From JBGLNJ01 sp041300525 (GTDB taxonomy: Bacteria > Chloroflexota > Anaerolineae > Fen-1058), in NCBI GenBank assembly GCA_041300525.1, contig JBGLNJ010000001.1:4526001-4590000 (forward strand): DNA of 64,000 bases, read 5' to 3'. The notes beneath the pieces are model-generated. The model was given only the letters and a program-made list of their open reading frames with translations, ran no database searches and was not told the origin of the DNA. The translations under genes and the position numbers were made by a program. Each line of letters starts with the position of its first letter. The stretch's first letter is position 1. Shown one piece after another: positions 62,391 to 64,000 of the stretch.

Positions 62391-63188
62391 TTAGGCAAAT
62401 ATGGATGGTTCCTTTGCAAACAGCGCCGCTCCAAATGCCCCCATCTCTTGTGGGTGGGGCGCAATCTCCACCTTGATCCTCGCCCGCGCACTCAAAAGGT
62501 CCGCCACGATGGCATTGAACGCAACCACTCCGCCGGTCATGATCACCCGGCCGCTCAACGTGTCCATCTCCAGGATCCGCCTGGCGACCGAATCGAACAG
62601 CCCTCGGACAATCTCGTCCACTCGCTCGCCGGCCCGGATACGATCCAATACCTCTGTGGCGGCAAAAACCGTGCAATAGCTCCCGATCTGGGCCGTCTTG
62701 CCGGCTGAGCAGGCCAGGCCATTGAGATCGCCAATGGGAAGGTTGAGCTTGTGGGCGATCTCTTCCAGAAAAGCCCCGGTGCCAGCGGCGCACTTGCGGT
62801 TCATCTTAAAGCCGATGCGCTTGCCCTGGGCGTCTAGCTTGATGAGCTTGCTATCCTGGCCGCCAATGTCCACGACCGAGATCACTTCGGGAAAGTAATG
62901 GTGGCAGCCTCGCCCGTGGCAACTGATCTCGGTTCTGGCGTCGTGGGCAAAGGGCACGTTCTTGCGGCCATAGCCGGTTGCCACGATGGCTTGGACCGTG
63001 TCCCGGCTTGCCCTCGCTCGCGCAAGCGCCTCTTGCAGCGCCGTCTCTGCCGCCGAGGTCAAATCCGCTCCCGAACGCTGAACGAAACACCCCAGCACTT
63101 TATTGCCGGCGTCAATGACCACGGCCTTGGTGGTCGTCGTTCCCACATCAATGCCCGCAAAGGTCGCGTTGCCCGTTTCCGTCATCAT
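62391..63188 (-). CDS. Acyl-CoA dehydratase activase (BadF/BadG/HgdC family)
   Basis: 265 residues, complete. ASKHA-fold ATPase with a bridging [4Fe-4S] cluster that injects an electron into 2-hydroxyacyl-CoA dehydratases or benzoyl-CoA reductases. FAGIDVGTTTTKAVVID is the phosphate-1 loop; SVVDIGGQDSKLIKL phosphate-2; FKMNRKCAAGTGAFLEEIAH carries the first cluster Cys, and LNGLACSAGKTAQIGSYCTV the others; VIMTGGVVAFNAIVADLL the adenosine motif. No dehydratase subunits are inside the window; they may lie beyond the right edge. A ketopantoate reductase-like gene is immediately upstream. Confidence 0.9.
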   Translation of the reverse strand: MMTETGNATFAGIDVGTTTTKAVVIDAGNKVLGCFVQRSGADLTSAAETALQEALARARASRDTVQAIVATGYGRKNVPFAHDARTEISCHGRGCHHYFPEVISVVDIGGQDSKLIKLDAQGKRIGFKMNRKCAAGTGAFLEEIAHKLNLPIGDLNGLACSAGKTAQIGSYCTVFAATEVLDRIRAGERVDEIVRGLFDSVARRILEMDTLSGRVIMTGGVVAFNAIVADLLSARARIKVEIAPHPQEMGAFGAALFAKEPSIFA

Positions 63189-63231
63189 CAGATGCCCGTC
63201 GTCAAAAAGTTTGAACAGCGATACTGACTCA

Positions 63232-64000
63232 TCATGCCGCTCCGGCGTCCGGTGCTTTGGATTCTATCTCCAGGCCCTTGACGAGGGCCGCGATGGCAAA
63301 ATTGTAAGGCGTCTCGACGCCGATGGCGCGGCCTCGCTCGGCGATCTTGCCGCTGATCCAATCAATCTCGGTCGGCACCTTGCGGAGAATGTCCTGGTGC
63401 ATCGAAGTCCTGTGAAAGCCGGCGCCCTTCAGGTATCGGACGCCATACTCAAAGAACCCCTCGGTGGGAACCCCGTAAGCATGGGCCACTTTGATCCCTT
63501 CACGCAAGAGTTCTTCGGCCAGCCGCTCGGTGATCTCACAGTCCATCATGTCCTTCATCGGCTTGCGAGTCAAGGCGCACACCGGGTTGAGCGCCGAGTT
63601 GAGAATGACTTTTTCCCACTCGTATCTCTTAATATTGGCCGTGAACAGCGTGTTGAGTTTGGCCCCCGTCATCATCTCGGCCAGGCAGCCAGCCAATGGC
63701 TCGCTCGCGGCCGTCATGGCGCCGATATAGTTGGGCGGGTTGAAGAACGACATCGAGATGTGTCCGTCTCCCATCTGACTGCCGCCATAGTTGACGACGA
63801 TGCGCGCAACATTGTCTGCGCCAAAGGTCTCGGCGATAAACTCTTCGTTATCAAGCCCGTTCTGGCAACTGACGAACCGCATCCCCGGCCGGGCGACCTT
63901 GGCGATCTCCGGGACGATGCGAGGCAGTATAAACGACTTGGTGGCGATGACGATGGTGTCCACGTCAGGGAAATCGGACAGCTCAGAAATACTATAGGCC
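63232..64000 (-). CDS. Ketopantoate reductase (PanE/ApbA family), 5' end outside window
   Basis: About 256 residues without the N-terminal Rossmann GxGxxG, which lies beyond the window edge. DTIVIATKSF, VSCQNGLDNEEFIAETFGAD and YEWEKVILNSALNPVCALTR (the catalytic Lys and Asn region: K in WEKVILNSALNP) identify the family; FHRTSMHQDILRKVPTEIDW then ISGKIAERGRAIGVETPYNF is the C-terminal signature. It reduces ketopantoate or a related 2-oxo acid with NADPH. Next to an acyl-CoA dehydratase activase, a role on a 2-hydroxyacid is possible and would fit making the dehydratase substrate. Confidence 0.88.
   Translation of the reverse strand, partial: AYSISELSDFPDVDTIVIATKSFILPRIVPEIAKVARPGMRFVSCQNGLDNEEFIAETFGADNVARIVVNYGGSQMGDGHISMSFFNPPNYIGAMTAASEPLAGCLAEMMTGAKLNTLFTANIKRYEWEKVILNSALNPVCALTRKPMKDMMDCEITERLAEELLREGIKVAHAYGVPTEGFFEYGVRYLKGAGFHRTSMHQDILRKVPTEIDWISGKIAERGRAIGVETPYNFAIAALVKGLEIESKAPDAGAA

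Overview
The window is high-GC bacterial DNA. Its gene content looks most like a Chloroflexota (Anaerolineae-type) genome. This rests on family recognition only, not on a search. Pointers are: a NurA nuclease beside a HAS-barrel protein, a GerW/YtfJ protein, a class A PBP beside an alpha-2-macroglobulin, a TPR-RecQ helicase, a T-box leader, and secreted proteins ending in (I/V)YLPL(V/I)L.

The dominant feature is that the sequence is a mosaic. At about 25 places a recognisable gene stops mid-protein and another starts mid-protein with no spacer: pckG/yidC near 2.1 kb, sigma factor/ABC-F near 8.55 kb, beta-solenoid protein/secreted tail near 15.5 kb, GH42/secreted protein near 24.9 kb, GT39/DUF6288 near 28.1 kb, PBP/A2M near 43.5 kb, infC/rpmA near 51.96 kb, livG/substrate-binding protein near 61.4 kb, and others. 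Several junctions keep the natural gene order with the middle missing, as expected from deletions or collapsed scaffold gaps. At least two segments look foreign: 24.9-28.1 kb (Planctomycetota/Verrucomicrobiota-like) and 51.97-52.30 kb (AT-rich ribosomal protein genes). A chimeric or gap-collapsed assembly is the leading explanation. Claims about gene neighbourhoods hold only inside unbroken blocks.

Layout. 0-5.2 kb: sugar kinase, khpB, pckG/yidC remnants, a GNAT and a two-gene ABC exporter. 5.3-15 kb: rluD-like synthase, nitrilase-like protein lacking its catalytic Cys, threonine aldolase, sigma/ABC-F fusion, coaE, GNAT, small membrane proteins, CCA-adding enzyme, split antitoxin-like gene, GerW-like pair, truncated lgt. 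15-18.5 kb: secreted proteins and an unassigned GC-rich stretch. 18.5-24.9 kb: AddB-like helicase-nuclease, GH31 and GH42 enzymes. 24.9-28.1 kb: foreign-looking esterase/DUF6288 block. 28.1-37.5 kb: GT39-like protein, methyltransferase, glycosyltransferases, nurA plus HAS-barrel gene, sortase. 37.5-42.5 kb: response regulator, sensor kinases, a frameshifted mrpA-like gene and a P-type ATPase tail. 42.6-48.4 kb: PBP and A2M fragments, DnaC-like ATPase fragment, TPR-RecQ. 48.4-53.5 kb: T-box leader, fragments, pncC, DUF6504-like gene, GNAT, infC/rpmA/rplU fragments, lipase-like hydrolase, tRNA-Arg. 53.7-57.7 kb: MacB-like ABC system. 57.8-64 kb: fragments, an NAD(P)-binding protein, branched-chain amino acid transporter genes, an acyl-CoA dehydratase activase and a ketopantoate reductase.

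A second recurring theme is short palindromic repeats. Several lie inside coding sequences without breaking the frame (three in the AddB gene, one large one in the CCA gene). This resembles the protein-coding palindromic elements known from Rickettsia.
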